A stretch of 64,000 nt of DNA from NCBI GenBank assembly GCA_002733765.1, contig NVWU01000009.1, positions 62,001 to 126,000 of the forward strand, read 5' to 3'. This stretch comes from Colwellia sp. GTDB lineage: Bacteria > Pseudomonadota > Gammaproteobacteria > Enterobacterales > Alteromonadaceae. Below the pieces are notes generated by a model. It saw nothing but the letters and a program-made list of their open reading frames with translations, had not been told where the DNA came from and did not search any database. The position numbers were made by a program, and so were the translations under genes. Positions 18,741-28,546 of this stretch are shown here, piece by piece. How positions within the stretch are numbered: position 1 is the first letter of the stretch; each line of letters opens with the position of its first letter.

Positions 18741-19007
18741 AGGTAAAAATAAACAGCTCTACACCGCAGTATTATTGATTTTGATAAAGACGTTACATCA
18801 TCAGGGCATATTTTTCTGAATAATCATTTTCTTTAATCAATGTCTTTTCTAGAAGGGTTCTTCTCAACTGAAATATGAATTTTAACTGGTCACGTCCATT
18901 TATAGCGATAAACGATTACTAGAAAGATTCATTTTCATACTGATGCATTACCCTTATTATCTGTCAATATCGAACTGATAGAGGTTGTGGTTAAGGTTAT
19001 AATAAGA

Positions 19008-19190
19008 ATGATTATTAAACAGGAAGGTGTTTATTTAATAATCAGTCAAAAATTGCATAATAATTACGAAATTGATTGGTATCTTCAAGCAGAGCTTGCG
19101 TATAATAAGCGTTTTGGTGAGAGAGGGATGAAATACCCTAAAGAGGCTCAGAAAGAGCACGTCAAAAAGTACGATTTTACACTATTGTGA
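19008..19190 (+). CDS. Short ORF of unknown function, 60 aa
   Basis: A 60-residue frame (from the ATG at 19008; a GTG at 18987 would add 7 residues) with ordinary composition, e.g. YEIDWYLQAELAYNKRFGERG and a charged C-terminus. No family was recognised. It lies in the roughly 530-bp gap between dinB and alaS. A weak AAGG lies about 12 bp before the ATG. It may be a genuine small protein or chance. Confidence 0.35.
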   Translation: MIIKQEGVYLIISQKLHNNYEIDWYLQAELAYNKRFGERGMKYPKEAQKEHVKKYDFTLL

Positions 19191-19272
19191 ATTTTAATAT
19201 GACGAAATTTTTCGGTAGTAAGCATTTACATTAATAACTCACAGTTGAACAAACAGATTGATTAAGGTTCCC

Positions 19273-21906
19273 ATGATTAAAAGCACCTCTGAAGTACGTA
19301 AGGCATTTTTAGATTTTTTTGCCACGAAACAACATCAAATCGTAAAAAGTAGCTCATTAGTTCCGGGCAATGATGCCACTTTACTTTTTACCAATGCCGG
19401 TATGGTGCCTTTTAAGGATGTTTTTGTTGGGGCGGAGAAACGTAGTTATACACGCGCTACTTCAGCACAACGTTGTGTTCGCGCGGGTGGTAAGCACAAT
19501 GACTTAGAAAATGTTGGCTATACTGCACGCCATCACACTTTCTTTGAAATGTTAGGTAATTTTAGTTTTGGTGATTATTTTAAAGAAGAAGCTATTAGCT
19601 ATGCTTGGGAATTCTTAACGGGGGTTTTAGGCTTACCGAAAGAAAAATTATTGGTAACCATATATGAAAGCGATGAAGAGGCTTTTTTATATTGGAAAAA
19701 TGTAATAGGTATATCGGAAGATAAAATTATTCGTATTGGTGATAAGTCAGCGGATAAAAAGTATGAATCAGATAATTTTTGGTCAATGGGTGATACTGGT
19801 CCTTGTGGTCCTTGTTCAGAAATATTTTATGATCATGGCGCTGATATTTGGGGTGGTCCTCCAGGCTCACCTGAAGAAGATGGTGATCGTTTTATTGAAA
19901 TATGGAATATAGTTTTCATGCAGTTTAACCGCCAAGCCAATGGTGATATGGAGCTATTACCTAACCCTTCTATCGATACAGGAATGGGATTAGAACGTAT
20001 TTCAGCTATTATGCAAAATGTGCACAGTAACTATGAAATCGATCTTTTCCAAGCCTTAATTAAAGATACCGCCACTTTATTAGCATGTGATGATATAGAC
20101 AATAAATCACTTCGTGTTATTAGTGATCATATTCGTTCTTGTAGCTTCTTAATTGTTGATGGTGTTGTGCCATCAAATGAAGGTCGTGGTTATGTATTAC
20201 GTCGTATTATTCGACGTGCTATTCGTCATGGTCATAAACTTGAAGCAAAAGGGCACTTTTTTCATAAATTAGTTTCTTCATTAGTTGAACAAATGGGTGA
20301 AGCTTATCCTGAGCTAGTGCAACAACAAGCAATTATCGAAAAGCTATTAAGAATTGAAGAAGAGCAATTTGGTCGTACATTGGATCGCGGTATGATCTTA
20401 CTTGAAGATATTTTAGCGAACTTAGCTGGCGATACTATCAGTGGCGATGATGTTTTTAAATTGTATGATACCTATGGTTTCCCAGCAGATTTAACGGCAG
20501 ATATTGCGCGTGAACGCCAATTAAACATTGATCACAATGGTTTTGATATTGCGATGGGTTTACAACGCAAACGTGCTCAGCAAGCAAGTCAATTTGGCAC
20601 TGACTACAATCAGCAATTGAAGTCAGATCACAAAACTGGTTTCAAAGGCTATACCAACCATTCTTATTCAGCAACCATTGTGGAGCTATTTAATTGTCAG
20701 GATCAAGAAGCTGTTAGCCAGTTAAATGCGGGCGAACAAGGTTTAGTTATTTTAGACCATACCCCTTTTTATGCTGAGTCAGGTGGCCAAGTTGGTGATA
20801 CTGGATTATTACACATAGATGATGGTGTTTTCGAAGTGGAAGATACTATTAAGTTAGGCAATGCTTACGCTCATCGTGGGGTTGCACGAACTGATATCGG
20901 CTTGAACCGACGTGTTAAAGCCGAAATTGATAGTGATCGTCGCGCAGCTATCGTTAAAAATCATACCGCAACACATCTTTTACATGAGGCATTACGTAAG
21001 GTGTTAGGAGAGCATGTTACGCAAAAAGGTTCGTTATGTGATAGTGACAAACTTCGTTTTGATTTCTCTCATTTTGAGGGCTTGACTGCGCAAGAATTAC
21101 AAGCAGTAGAACAAATAGTTAATAATGAAATTCGACATAATCATCTTCGTAAAACCGAATTAATGTACATAGAAGACGCCAAAGAAAAAGGCGCAATGGC
21201 ACTTTTTGGTGAAAAATATGATGATGAAGTGCGTGTCGTTACCCTTGGTGGTTTTTCTACCGAACTTTGTGGCGGTGTCCATGTTGAGCGTACGGGTGAT
21301 ATAGGCCTATTAAAAATAGTTTCTGAGTCAGGTATTGCAGCAGGTGTTCGCCGAATTGAAGCGGTAACGGCAACTGGCGCATTAGCTTACATTAGTGAAC
21401 AGGGTTTAACGTTAACTAAAGTGGCTAGTTTAGTTAAATCTGATGTTGCTAGTGTTGGTGCTAAAGTAGAACAATTAATTACACGTTCTAAGCAGTTAGA
21501 AAAAGAAATTAATACACTTAAACAAGCGCTTGCAGCACAAGCCGGTTCCGACTTATTAAGTTCAGCTATTGAAATCAACGGCATAAAAGTATTAATTGCC
21601 GATTTAAATGGTGTTGAAAGTAAATCATTGCGCGGTATGGTCGATGAACTTAAAAACAAAATGCAATCAGGTATTATTATGTTGGCAACCGCTAATGATG
21701 GTAAGGTTGGTTTAATTGTCGGTGTAACCAAAGACCTAACTGGACAGGTAAAAGCGGGCGAACTAGTCAATATGGTTGCACAGCAAGTAGGCGGCAAAGG
21801 TGGTGGACGACCTGATATGGCACAAGCAGGCGGCACTCAACCAGAAAATATAACTACTGCGTTAGCATCAGTACAACCATGGTTAGTTGAAAAATTAGGT
21901 AAATAA
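19273..21906 (+). CDS. alaS: Alanyl-tRNA synthetase
   Basis: About 877 residues, the normal AlaRS length. Seen are the N-terminal [13 protein letters not shown], class II motif 2 ([18 protein letters not shown]), the editing-domain zinc site HTATHLLH and ELCGGVH, and the C-terminal [15 protein letters not shown] of the C-Ala domain. The ATG at 19273 with AAGG five bases upstream matches the family start; a TTG fifteen bases earlier is unlikely. recA/recX, which precede alaS in many gammaproteobacteria, are not here. Confidence 0.97.
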   Translation: MIKSTSEVRKAFLDFFATKQHQIVKSSSLVPGNDATLLFTNAGMVPFKDVFVGAEKRSYTRATSAQRCVRAGGKHNDLENVGYTARHHTFFEMLGNFSFGDYFKEEAISYAWEFLTGVLGLPKEKLLVTIYESDEEAFLYWKNVIGISEDKIIRIGDKSADKKYESDNFWSMGDTGPCGPCSEIFYDHGADIWGGPPGSPEEDGDRFIEIWNIVFMQFNRQANGDMELLPNPSIDTGMGLERISAIMQNVHSNYEIDLFQALIKDTATLLACDDIDNKSLRVISDHIRSCSFLIVDGVVPSNEGRGYVLRRIIRRAIRHGHKLEAKGHFFHKLVSSLVEQMGEAYPELVQQQAIIEKLLRIEEEQFGRTLDRGMILLEDILANLAGDTISGDDVFKLYDTYGFPADLTADIARERQLNIDHNGFDIAMGLQRKRAQQASQFGTDYNQQLKSDHKTGFKGYTNHSYSATIVELFNCQDQEAVSQLNAGEQGLVILDHTPFYAESGGQVGDTGLLHIDDGVFEVEDTIKLGNAYAHRGVARTDIGLNRRVKAEIDSDRRAAIVKNHTATHLLHEALRKVLGEHVTQKGSLCDSDKLRFDFSHFEGLTAQELQAVEQIVNNEIRHNHLRKTELMYIEDAKEKGAMALFGEKYDDEVRVVTLGGFSTELCGGVHVERTGDIGLLKIVSESGIAAGVRRIEAVTATGALAYISEQGLTLTKVASLVKSDVASVGAKVEQLITRSKQLEKEINTLKQALAAQAGSDLLSSAIEINGIKVLIADLNGVESKSLRGMVDELKNKMQSGIIMLATANDGKVGLIVGVTKDLTGQVKAGELVNMVAQQVGGKGGGRPDMAQAGGTQPENITTALASVQPWLVEKLGK

Positions 21907-22223
21907 CCTTTACTTAGATAGGTACTTTAAAAGCTGCTTGAATAATCATCGAGCAGCTTTTTTAGGTTGATTTGATGAAAATAAAATAAAATATCATAAA
22001 GAAACCACTTTAAATCCTATTCAAAATCAAGATAATCTTGATAGAATGCTCAAGACTTTAGTTAAGTATGAAGTATTGGAGCTTTATACTGATTAAAAGA
22101 TGATTTTTTTCATAATATTTACTATTACTTATAAAGTATTATGGAAAAACAGACTAACTTTATATATTACTAGCTTATGTATATTTATTTAGTAGTTCTC
22201 AATTTTAGAAAAGGAAGATGTAG
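21907..22223. other. alaS-csrA intergenic region
   Basis: The 317-bp gap contains the alaS terminator at its start and otherwise AT-rich DNA that must hold the csrA promoter. GGAAG at 22213-22217 is the csrA ribosome binding site. No aspartokinase gene, often found between alaS and csrA in relatives, is present. Confidence 0.5.
21929..21965 (+). terminator. Intrinsic terminator after alaS
   Basis: A 10-bp perfect stem (AAAAGCTGCT, 21929-21938, with AGCAGCTTTT, 21952-21961) is followed by more T residues. It lies 23 bp after the alaS stop. Confidence 0.82.
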
Positions 22224-22418
22224 ATGTTAATATTAACACGACGCGTTGGTGAGACATTAATGATTGGTGATGAAGTCACCGTAACAGTATTGGGTGTAAA
22301 AGGTAACCAAGTCAGAATAGGGGTTAATGCGCCAAAAGAAATCTCAGTGCACCGTGAAGAAATTTACATGCGTATACAAGCTGAGAAAGATGATACTGAG
22401 TCAGCCGGTAACGTATAA
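22224..22418 (+). CDS. csrA: Carbon storage regulator CsrA
   Basis: A 64-residue RNA-binding regulator, almost residue-for-residue the gammaproteobacterial Csr[17 protein letters not shown] at the start with the RNA-contacting Arg6/Arg7 region, [16 protein letters not shown] with the key Arg44. It binds GGA motifs near ribosome binding sites to control carbon metabolism, motility and biofilm traits. It is followed by its own terminator and then tRNA genes, an arrangement common in this class. Confidence 0.97.
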   Translation: MLILTRRVGETLMIGDEVTVTVLGVKGNQVRIGVNAPKEISVHREEIYMRIQAEKDDTESAGNV

Positions 22419-22446
22419 ATTATTTTTGTATAATTATTACGTTCTT

Positions 22447-22477
22447 AAAAACACCACATTTGTTGGTGTTTTTTTAT
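22447..22477 (+). terminator. Intrinsic terminator after csrA
   Basis: AAAAACACCA (22447-22456) pairs with TGGTGTTTTT (22464-22473) around a 7-nt loop, followed by further T residues. It lies 28 bp after the csrA stop. Confidence 0.85.
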
Positions 22478-22566
22478 GGCTATCTATTTTTAATGCTCGA
22501 AAATTATCATTATTGTTTGAATTCTCAGCAAATAGCAAAAAAACAAAAATAAATGAACAAAAAGGT

Positions 22567-22594
22567 TTGACTTATTTTTGAGATCTATTAATAT
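22567..22594 (+). promoter_or_regulatory. Sigma-70 promoter of the tRNA-Ser gene
   Basis: TTGACT (22567-22572) and TAATAT (22589-22594) are separated by 16 bp, and the downstream GCGC stretch resembles a stringent-type discriminator. The -10 box ends 10 bp before the mature tRNA-Ser 5' end. Confidence 0.65.
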
Positions 22595-22604
22595 GCGCAC
22601 CACT

Positions 22605-22699
<95 letters not shown>

Positions 22700-22762
22700 A
22701 TATTACTTTGTAACTTAATGGCTGTGTATCTTTAGACTAAGATGTAAAACATAGTTTATTGC

Positions 22763-22839
22763 GGACGCGTAGCTCAGCTGGATAGAGTACCTGGCTACGA
22801 ACCAGGCGGTCGCAGGTTCGACTCCTGCCGCGTCCGCCA
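22763..22839 (+). tRNA. tRNA-Arg (ACG), copy 1
   Basis: A 77-nt tRNA with encoded CCA. Acceptor GGACGCG pairs with CGCGTCC, U8-A9 precede the D-stem GCTC, and stem CCTGG/CCAGG encloses CTACGAA, giving anticodon ACG (read as ICG after deamination). It is identical in sequence to copies 2 and 3. Confidence 0.96.
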
Positions 22840-22916
22840 CTTTTTATTCTTTCTTAGGATAATAAGTGGTAAAAATAAAGATAAGCTAATATTAAAGCTG
22901 AAAAAATAAATATAAT

Positions 22917-22980
22917 GCGGACAGTATCAGCTGGATAGAAACATCTAGTGATGATAGCTGCGAACAAAGTTCGCTTTATC
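22917..22980 (+). pseudogene. Degenerate tRNA-Arg copy
   Basis: It starts like the real gene (GCGGACA-GTATCAGCTGGATAGAA against GCGGACGCGTAGCTCAGCTGGATAGAG) and then loses the anticodon arm and T-arm. It cannot fold as a functional tRNA. It occurs again in the second repeat unit. Confidence 0.6.
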
Positions 22981-23015
22981 GGGTAAGAAACGATATTAAA
23001 AACATCTTAAATTGC

Positions 23016-23092
23016 GGACGCGTAGCTCAGCTGGATAGAGTACCTGGCTACGAACCAGGCGGTCGCAGGTTCGACTCCTGCCGCGTCCGCCA
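23016..23092 (+). tRNA. tRNA-Arg (ACG), copy 2
   Basis: Identical 77-nt sequence to copy 1, with anticodon ACG and encoded CCA. It forms the 3' end of direct repeat unit A. Confidence 0.96.
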
Positions 23093-23334
23093 CTTTTTCT
23101 CATTCATTTTAATAATGACTAGAGAGTAAACAAACCTAGCTTGTCTGGGTTTTTTTACACCTGAAATTAAGTGAAATTTATGAATATACAGTCAGCTTAG
23201 TATTTTTAAGTAAAGGTTACTTTACTAGGTTGTAGTATTGTCATAGCGTCGATTTCTGTAGTAAACAGCACTTCTCTTTAAGTGGTAAAATAATGAAGAT
23301 AAGCTAGTATTAAAGCTGAAAAAATAAATATACT

Positions 23335-23399
23335 GCGGACACAGTGTCAGCTGGATAGAATATCTAGTGATGATGGTTACAAACAAAGTTCGCTTTATC
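23335..23399 (+). pseudogene. Degenerate tRNA-Arg copy in unit B
   Basis: It corresponds to the remnant at 22917-22980, beginning GCGGACACAGTGTCAGCTGG and continuing into the same TTCGCTTTATC block. The D-arm is partly kept; the anticodon stem and T-arm are lost. Confidence 0.6.
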
Positions 23400-23433
23400 G
23401 GGTAAGAAACGATATTAAAAACATCTTAATTGC

Positions 23434-23510
23434 GGACGCGTAGCTCAGCTGGATAGAGTACCTGGCTACGAACCAGGCGGTCGCAGGTTCGACTCCTGCC
23501 GCGTCCGCCA
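23434..23510 (+). tRNA. tRNA-Arg (ACG), copy 3
   Basis: Third identical 77-nt tRNA-Arg(ACG), ending with encoded CCA at 23508-23510 and followed by the same CACTTTTCTTTTTT tail that recurs after the remnant at 23620. Confidence 0.96.
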
Positions 23511-23550
23511 CTTTTCTTTTTTGTTAGAATGAAAGTGGTAAACTAAAAAT

Positions 23551-23620
23551 ATTGGCTGGTTAAAAGAAAATGAACCAGACACAGCATAAGCGAAAGGTTC
23601 GACTCCTGCCGCGTTCACCA
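23551..23620 (+). pseudogene. 3' remnant of a fourth tRNA-Arg
   Basis: A degraded anticodon-arm region (TGGCTGG ... GAACCAG) is followed by AGGTTCGACTCCTGCCGCGTTCACCA, which differs from the true T-arm/acceptor end by only two or three bases. The 5' half is missing. The downstream flank copies that of tRNA-Arg copy 3. Confidence 0.7.
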
Positions 23621-23642
23621 CTTTTCTTTTTTGATGCATTTT

Positions 23643-23670
23643 AAAACCAGTCTTCTGACTGGTTTTTTTT
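23643..23670 (+). terminator. Terminator of the tRNA cluster
   Basis: AAAACCAGTC (23643-23652) pairs perfectly with GACTGGTTTT (23657-23666) around a TTCT loop, followed by a T-run. It is the first strong terminator after the tRNA genes, consistent with one transcript ending here. Confidence 0.87.
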
Positions 23671-24270
23671 GTCTGGCATATCGTTATACCTGCTTCATTA
23701 ATAGCTGCTCTATTCTATGCGTAGGAAAAATGATCAAATCAACTATGTCATTTCAGTTTGACTCCTGTAGCTATCGCCACCTAGATCTTGATTAAGTTAA
23801 TAGCCTCAACTTCACTGTACCATTCCATATATTCAATTTAGTATCTTGAATTAGATAGTGTATCTTCATTGATGTAGCCATCGTTTATTAATATTTATTT
23901 TTAATTGAAAATTGATTAACGAATAAGCTCAATAAATCTTATGAATGAAATCTATACTGTTTTAGTTGCATTGAATTAATAACCAATGTTTAAAGATGAA
24001 TATTATGTAAAAGAAATGAATAGAATAACCATTTATGTATATTGTATAAAATACGGCATTTTCATGCTAGATACCTTATATTCATTAAAGTTATACTGTA
24101 TACAATATCTCATTTATGCAATTTTAGTTGAATAATTAGTAAAGAATACTGAATGGTCTTTATTTTAGGGGTTGACATTAAGTTATTTTTCTGAAATGTA
24201 AAAATAATGTTTGTTTTTAGTCAGTAGAGTGATTATTCTAATTTCTGAAATTTACGAGTGAGAACAAAAA
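23671..24270. other. Intergenic region before oadGAB, 600 bp
   Basis: No convincing gene is present. At 23755-23781 a 27-bp stretch resembles the tRNA-Arg 3' end (TTTGACTCCTG ... CGCCACC) and may be a further decayed copy. A TATATTGTATAA / TTATACTGTATACAATAT pair near 24036 and 24100 forms a loose inverted repeat. The last 100 bp would hold the oad promoter. Confidence 0.45.
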
Positions 24271-24552
24271 ATGAACAGTATGGAACAGCAGTTTTTAGAA
24301 GCTGGCACTCTTATGGTAGCCGGAATGGTGGTTGTATTCGCCTTTTTGAGCTTATTAATACTTTTTATTACGATAGTGCTAGCTAAGTTAGCGGTTAAAT
24401 TCCCTGACCCTATTGCACCAACGACTAATCGTTCGAATAAAAAAAATAAAAAAGCGGCAAGTGGTGAGATATCTCCTGCAATTGTTGCAGCGATAAGCGG
24501 GGCGGTTAGCCGTTATCGCCAACAGCACTCTGAAACAAATTCAAAAAAATAA
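24271..24552 (+). CDS. oadG: Oxaloacetate decarboxylase gamma subunit
   Basis: A 93-residue protein with one N-terminal membrane helix (about 15-38) and a basic, flexible C-terminal tail, the standard OadG layout. It anchors the alpha subunit to the membrane beta subunit and binds zinc through C-terminal residues. It opens the oadGAB operon, 10 bp before oadA. Confidence 0.9.
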   Translation: MNSMEQQFLEAGTLMVAGMVVVFAFLSLLILFITIVLAKLAVKFPDPIAPTTNRSNKKNKKAASGEISPAIVAAISGAVSRYRQQHSETNSKK

Positions 24553-24562
24553 GGGCACAATC

Positions 24563-26341
24563 ATGAGCAAACCATTAGGTATTACCGAAGTTGTCTTAAG
24601 AGATGGTCATCAATCCATTTTAGCAACAAGACTTCGCTTAGAAGACATGTTGCCAATAGCATCAACACTTGATGAAATAGGCTATTGGTCTATTGAATCA
24701 TGGGGTGGAGCAACGTTCGATTCATGTATTCGTTATTTAGGTGAAGATCCTTGGCATCGTATTCGTGCGTTAAAAAAGGCTATGCCAAAAACCAAACAAC
24801 AGATGCTATTTCGCGGTCAGAATATTCTTGGCTACCGTCACTATGCTGACGATGTGGTAGAAAAGTTTGTTGAGCGTGCTCACATTAATGGTATTGATGT
24901 GTTCCGTATTTTTGATGCAATGAATGATGTGCGTAACTTACAAACATCAATTAAAGCAGCGGTTAAAGTTGGTGCCCATGCACAGGGAACTTTAAGTTAT
25001 ACCGAAAGCCCTGTTCATACGCTTGAAGGTTGGCTAACGATGGCTAAGCAGCTTGAAGATATGGGTGCACACTCTTTATGTATTAAAGATATGTCAGGTT
25101 TATTGAAACCTTACGATGCAGCAGAGCTTATTGGTCGCCTTAAAGAGACTGTTTCGCTACCTATCGCTTTACATTGTCATGCAACTACTGGTTTAAGTAT
25201 TGCTACCCAAATGAAAGCCATTGACCGAGATATCGATGTTATCGATACGTCAATCTCTTCAATGAGTATGACTTACGGTCATTCACCAACAGAAACAATT
25301 GCGGCTATTGTTGCAGGCACTGACCGTGATACTGGCTTAAATATAGAGAAAATGGCTGAAGTTGCGGCTTACTTCCGCGATGTTAGACAAAAGTATGCTG
25401 AGTTTGAAGGTAGCCTTAAAGGTGTTGATGCGCGAATTTTAACCGCACAAGTACCCGGTGGTATGTTAACTAATATGGAAAATCAACTTAAAGAGCAGGG
25501 TGCTAGCGATAAGTTTGATGAAGTATTAATTGAGATCCCAAAAGTTCGTAAAGATTTAGGTTATATTCCGCTAGTAACGCCAACATCGCAAATTGTTGGT
25601 ACACAGGCAGTGTTGAATATTCTAACTGGCGAACGTTACAAATCTATTACCAAAGAAACTGCCGGTGTATTAAAAGGTGAATATGGCGCTACGGCGGCTC
25701 CTGTTGATGTTGAGTTACAAACACGAGTGTTAGACGGTAAAGAAGTGATCACTTGTCGCCCCGCTGACCTGCTTGACCCTGAAGTGGATAAGTTATCGAC
25801 AGAATTGCAACAATTAGCTAAAGATAAAAATATTGAGCTAGCTGATGAGGTTATTGATGACGTATTAACGTATGCGTTATTCCCACAGATTGGCTTGAAG
25901 TTTTTGGAAAATCGTAATAACCCTGCTGCTTTTGAACCTATTCCTACCAAGGCTAGTGCTAAAGTAGCTAAGTCATCAGAGCCAAGTTCAACCACTGAAC
26001 CAGCAAGTTATGCCGTGAGTGTTGACGGTAAAATTTATGATGTGGTTGTGGCACCAGGTGGCTCTATTGATGCGATTACTCTTCCAGCAGGTGATGATGC
26101 TATTAAGCAATCAGCGTCTATCACAGCAGAAGAAACCTTGAATGCACCATTATCAGGTAATATTTTTAAAGTGCTTGTTGATGAAGGTGACTCTGTTGAA
26201 GCGGGTGACGTTGTTATCATCATGGAAGCGATGAAAATGGAAACAGAAATTCGTGCAGTGAATGCCGGTGTTATTACTAGTGTACACACTAAAGAAGGCG
26301 ATTCTGTTTCTGTTGGTGATGCCTTACTTAGCTTTTCATAG
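24563..26341 (+). CDS. oadA: Oxaloacetate decarboxylase alpha subunit (biotin carboxyltransferase)
   Basis: A 592-residue protein. The N-terminal carboxyltransferase TIM barrel begins [14 protein letters not shown] and holds the metal site HCHATTG; the conserved carboxylase domain follows, then a short Pro/Ser/Thr linker (about 470-485) and a C-terminal biotinyl domain whose EAMKMETE motif carries the biotinylated Lys near residue 559. It transfers CO2 from oxaloacetate to biotin for the Na+-translocating beta subunit. It sits between oadG and oadB. Confidence 0.96.
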   Translation: MSKPLGITEVVLRDGHQSILATRLRLEDMLPIASTLDEIGYWSIESWGGATFDSCIRYLGEDPWHRIRALKKAMPKTKQQMLFRGQNILGYRHYADDVVEKFVERAHINGIDVFRIFDAMNDVRNLQTSIKAAVKVGAHAQGTLSYTESPVHTLEGWLTMAKQLEDMGAHSLCIKDMSGLLKPYDAAELIGRLKETVSLPIALHCHATTGLSIATQMKAIDRDIDVIDTSISSMSMTYGHSPTETIAAIVAGTDRDTGLNIEKMAEVAAYFRDVRQKYAEFEGSLKGVDARILTAQVPGGMLTNMENQLKEQGASDKFDEVLIEIPKVRKDLGYIPLVTPTSQIVGTQAVLNILTGERYKSITKETAGVLKGEYGATAAPVDVELQTRVLDGKEVITCRPADLLDPEVDKLSTELQQLAKDKNIELADEVIDDVLTYALFPQIGLKFLENRNNPAAFEPIPTKASAKVAKSSEPSSTTEPASYAVSVDGKIYDVVVAPGGSIDAITLPAGDDAIKQSASITAEETLNAPLSGNIFKVLVDEGDSVEAGDVVIIMEAMKMETEIRAVNAGVITSVHTKEGDSVSVGDALLSFS

Positions 26342-26349
26342 GGGATAGC

Positions 26350-27480
26350 ATGGAATCGTTAAATAAATTATGGCTATCAACTGGCTTAGCTAACTTTGAG
26401 TTAGGCCAAGTGATAATGATGCTAGTAGGTTGTGGTTTACTCTACTTAGCAATAGCCAGAAATTTCGAACCGTTATTATTATTGCCTATGGGATTTGGGG
26501 CAATATTAACTAATATTCCGGTCGCTGGCTTTAGTGAGGTAGGTGGCTTCTTAAACTATGTTTATCATGGTGGCATTGAAACCGGTATTTTCCCATTAGT
26601 TATCTTTATGGGGGTGGGAGCGATGACTGATTTTGGCGCCTTAATAGCTAATCCTAAAACATTACTGCTAGGAGCCGCAGCACAAACAGGTATTTTTGCT
26701 ACCTTATTTGGTGCCATTGCCCTTAATGCTGTTCCGGGTATTGAATTTACCTTAAAAGAGGCATCAGCCATTGCTATTATTGGTGGAGCTGATGGTCCAA
26801 CTGCTATATTTTTAGCCACCAAACTTGCTCCAGAGTTACTTGGCGCAATTGCGGTAGCTGCTTATTCTTATATGGCGTTAGTCCCTATTATTCAACCGCC
26901 TATTATGAGAGCGTTAACAACATTAGAAGAACGTAAAATTGAAATGGCGCAACTACGCCCAGTAACTAAAATAGAAAAAGTTATTTTTCCATTAGGCGTA
27001 CTGATGATGACTATCTTCTTCTTACCCGCAGCAACGCCGTTGGTTGGTATGTTCTGTTTAGGTAATTTGATGCGTGAATCGGGTGTGGTTGATCGTTTAA
27101 GCTCAACGGCACAAAATGAATTGATTAACATCACCACTATTTTATTAGGCTTAGGTGTTGGTTCAAAACTAAGTGCAGAAGCCTTTTTGAATATTGAAAC
27201 CTTAGGTATTTTAGGTTTAGGTGCAGTTGCTTTCTCTATCGGTACCGCATCGGGCGTATTAATGGCGAAACTAATGAATAAGTTTTCTAAGGTACCTATT
27301 AATCCATTAATCGGTGCTGCTGGAGTTTCAGCGGTGCCAATGGCTGCTAGGGTTGCCAATAAAGTAGGTTTAGAGGCTAACCCTCATAACTTCTTACTGA
27401 TGCACGCTATGGGCCCAAATGTGGCTGGTGTGCTTGGCTCTGCGGTTGCAGCGGGTATATTGCTAGCATTAGTAGGGTAA
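26350..27480 (+). CDS. oadB: Oxaloacetate decarboxylase beta subunit (Na+ pump)
   Basis: A 376-residue polytopic membrane protein. The conserved [21 protein letters not shown] segment (near residues 144-164), which includes the Na+-site Asp, and [16 protein letters not shown] are typical of OadB. It decarboxylates carboxybiotin and exports Na+, so the complex converts oxaloacetate to pyruvate while building a sodium gradient. It starts 8 bp after oadA and ends before a terminator. Confidence 0.96.
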   Translation: MESLNKLWLSTGLANFELGQVIMMLVGCGLLYLAIARNFEPLLLLPMGFGAILTNIPVAGFSEVGGFLNYVYHGGIETGIFPLVIFMGVGAMTDFGALIANPKTLLLGAAAQTGIFATLFGAIALNAVPGIEFTLKEASAIAIIGGADGPTAIFLATKLAPELLGAIAVAAYSYMALVPIIQPPIMRALTTLEERKIEMAQLRPVTKIEKVIFPLGVLMMTIFFLPAATPLVGMFCLGNLMRESGVVDRLSSTAQNELINITTILLGLGVGSKLSAEAFLNIETLGILGLGAVAFSIGTASGVLMAKLMNKFSKVPINPLIGAAGVSAVPMAARVANKVGLEANPHNFLLMHAMGPNVAGVLGSAVAAGILLALVG

Positions 27481-27515
27481 AGCGTCAGCGGTTACTTTTA
27501 TCACTAGTAAAATTT

Positions 27516-27543
27516 AAAGCCGAGCATGTCTCGGCTTTTTTAT
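27516..27543 (+). terminator. Terminator after oadGAB
   Basis: AAAGCCGAG (27516-27524) pairs perfectly with CTCGGCTTT (27530-27538), loop CATGT, followed by T residues. It lies 35 bp after the oadB stop. Confidence 0.88.
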
Positions 27544-27588
27544 GTGCAAATGTTAGTATATTTTTTTAACCTCAATATATTTACTGTT

Positions 27589-28428
27589 ATGAAAAAACTT
27601 ATTTCTGTTTGTTTTATTTTATTAGCGCTTTCTGCTTGTTCAACCTCTTCAACAGGGCGAAATCAAATATCACTGTACTCCGATACAGAGTTAAATCAGA
27701 TGGGTATTACATCATTTGAGCAAATGAAAAAAGAGATCCCCATTAGTAAAGATAAAGCGACTAATGACTTTGTATTTTGTGTTGCTGATGCGATAACCGC
27801 TAATGTGTCGCAATCTGCTCATCAAGGTGAATGGGAAGTAGTAGTATTTGATTCAGAGCAAGTAAATGCGTTTGCTTTACCCGGTGGTAAAATAGGGGTT
27901 TATACCGGTATTTTAAATGTGACTGAAAATCAAGATCAGTTAGCGGCTATTATTGGCCATGAAGTAGGGCATGTACTTGAACACCATTCCAATGAACGTT
28001 TGTCAGCTAATAAAGTGTCAAATGTTGGTTTGGCCGTTGCTGCAATTGCGTTAGGGGCAAGTGATATTGACAATAAAGGCCTTTGGGTTGCAGGCTTGGG
28101 AATAGGTGTTCAATATGGTGTTATCATGCCATATAGTCGCTCTCATGAAAGTGAAGCCGACATTGTTGGACAAGATTTAATGGCTCGATCTGGTTTTGCT
28201 CCAAAAGCAAGTGTTCAGTTATGGAAAAACATGTCAAAACTGAGTAAAGATGCTCCACCTGAGTTTATGTCTACCCACCCTTCAAACGAAACCCGTATTA
28301 AACAATTAACTGCGCATTTAACGGTGTCTCAGCCATACTATTTAGCGGAGAAAAATTTAGGATTTACCCCAAAATGTGTAAAGCCAAAAGTTATCCCTAA
28401 GTCGCCTATGGTGAAGAGTAATAAATAA
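27589..28428 (+). CDS. M48 family zinc metallopeptidase, lipoprotein
   Basis: Starting at the ATG at 27589 gives 279 residues with a lipoprotein signal: MKKLISVCFILLALSAC, lipobox LSAC, acylated Cys17. An upstream in-frame start would bury this signal and overlap the oad terminator. The zinc motif HEVGH is at 124-128 and SHESEAD supplies the third ligand. The family (LoiP/YcaL-like) degrades or checks outer-membrane proteins in the periplasm. The residue after Cys17 is Ser, which favours outer-membrane sorting. Confidence 0.88.
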   Translation: MKKLISVCFILLALSACSTSSTGRNQISLYSDTELNQMGITSFEQMKKEIPISKDKATNDFVFCVADAITANVSQSAHQGEWEVVVFDSEQVNAFALPGGKIGVYTGILNVTENQDQLAAIIGHEVGHVLEHHSNERLSANKVSNVGLAVAAIALGASDIDNKGLWVAGLGIGVQYGVIMPYSRSHESEADIVGQDLMARSGFAPKASVQLWKNMSKLSKDAPPEFMSTHPSNETRIKQLTAHLTVSQPYYLAEKNLGFTPKCVKPKVIPKSPMVKSNK

Positions 28429-28546
28429 TCAAGTTGGTATCTTTGCCAGAGTACAATTTTGACGTTGTTTGACCATAGATATACTGTTAAACTTTTGCGT
28501 TGTTATTTTAAGCTTGTAAACGCATGATAGGAACTTCTTTGCGCCA

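Larger units (their letters stand above)
22865..23092 (+). repeat. Direct repeat unit A: spacer plus tRNA-Arg
   Basis: This segment and 23281-23510 are two copies of a unit of about 230 bp. Each begins AGTGGTAAAA, runs through a degenerate tRNA-like stretch and a conserved TTCGCTTTATCGGGTAAGAA block, and ends in an intact tRNA-Arg(ACG). The tRNA parts are identical while the spacers have diverged by substitutions and small indels. Confidence 0.85.
23281..23510 (+). repeat. Direct repeat unit B: spacer plus tRNA-Arg
   Basis: The second copy of the unit at 22865-23092. The spacer differs at scattered sites, for example an inserted AT near 23291 and extra bases in the tRNA remnant, while the terminal tRNA is unchanged. 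Confidence 0.85.

Noticed and set aside
19258-19272. TTG start for alaS
   Set aside because: The ATG at 19273 has an AAGG ribosome binding site at proper distance and matches the usual AlaRS start.
22327-22581. Plus-strand frame of 84 codons overlapping csrA
   Set aside because: Out of frame with csrA, runs through the csrA terminator and has no family likeness.
26565-27359. Minus-strand open frames inside oadB
   Set aside because: They oppose a gene with intact conserved motifs, and their Ala/Pro/Ile-rich composition is what antisense of a membrane protein gives.
27526-27588. Upstream start for the M48 peptidase
   Set aside because: It would place 21 residues before a perfect lipoprotein signal and begin inside the oad terminator.
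28430-28546. Possible JUMPstart/ops element before the polysaccharide locus
   Set aside because: I looked for the GGCGGTAG core upstream of the SLBB gene and saw no match.
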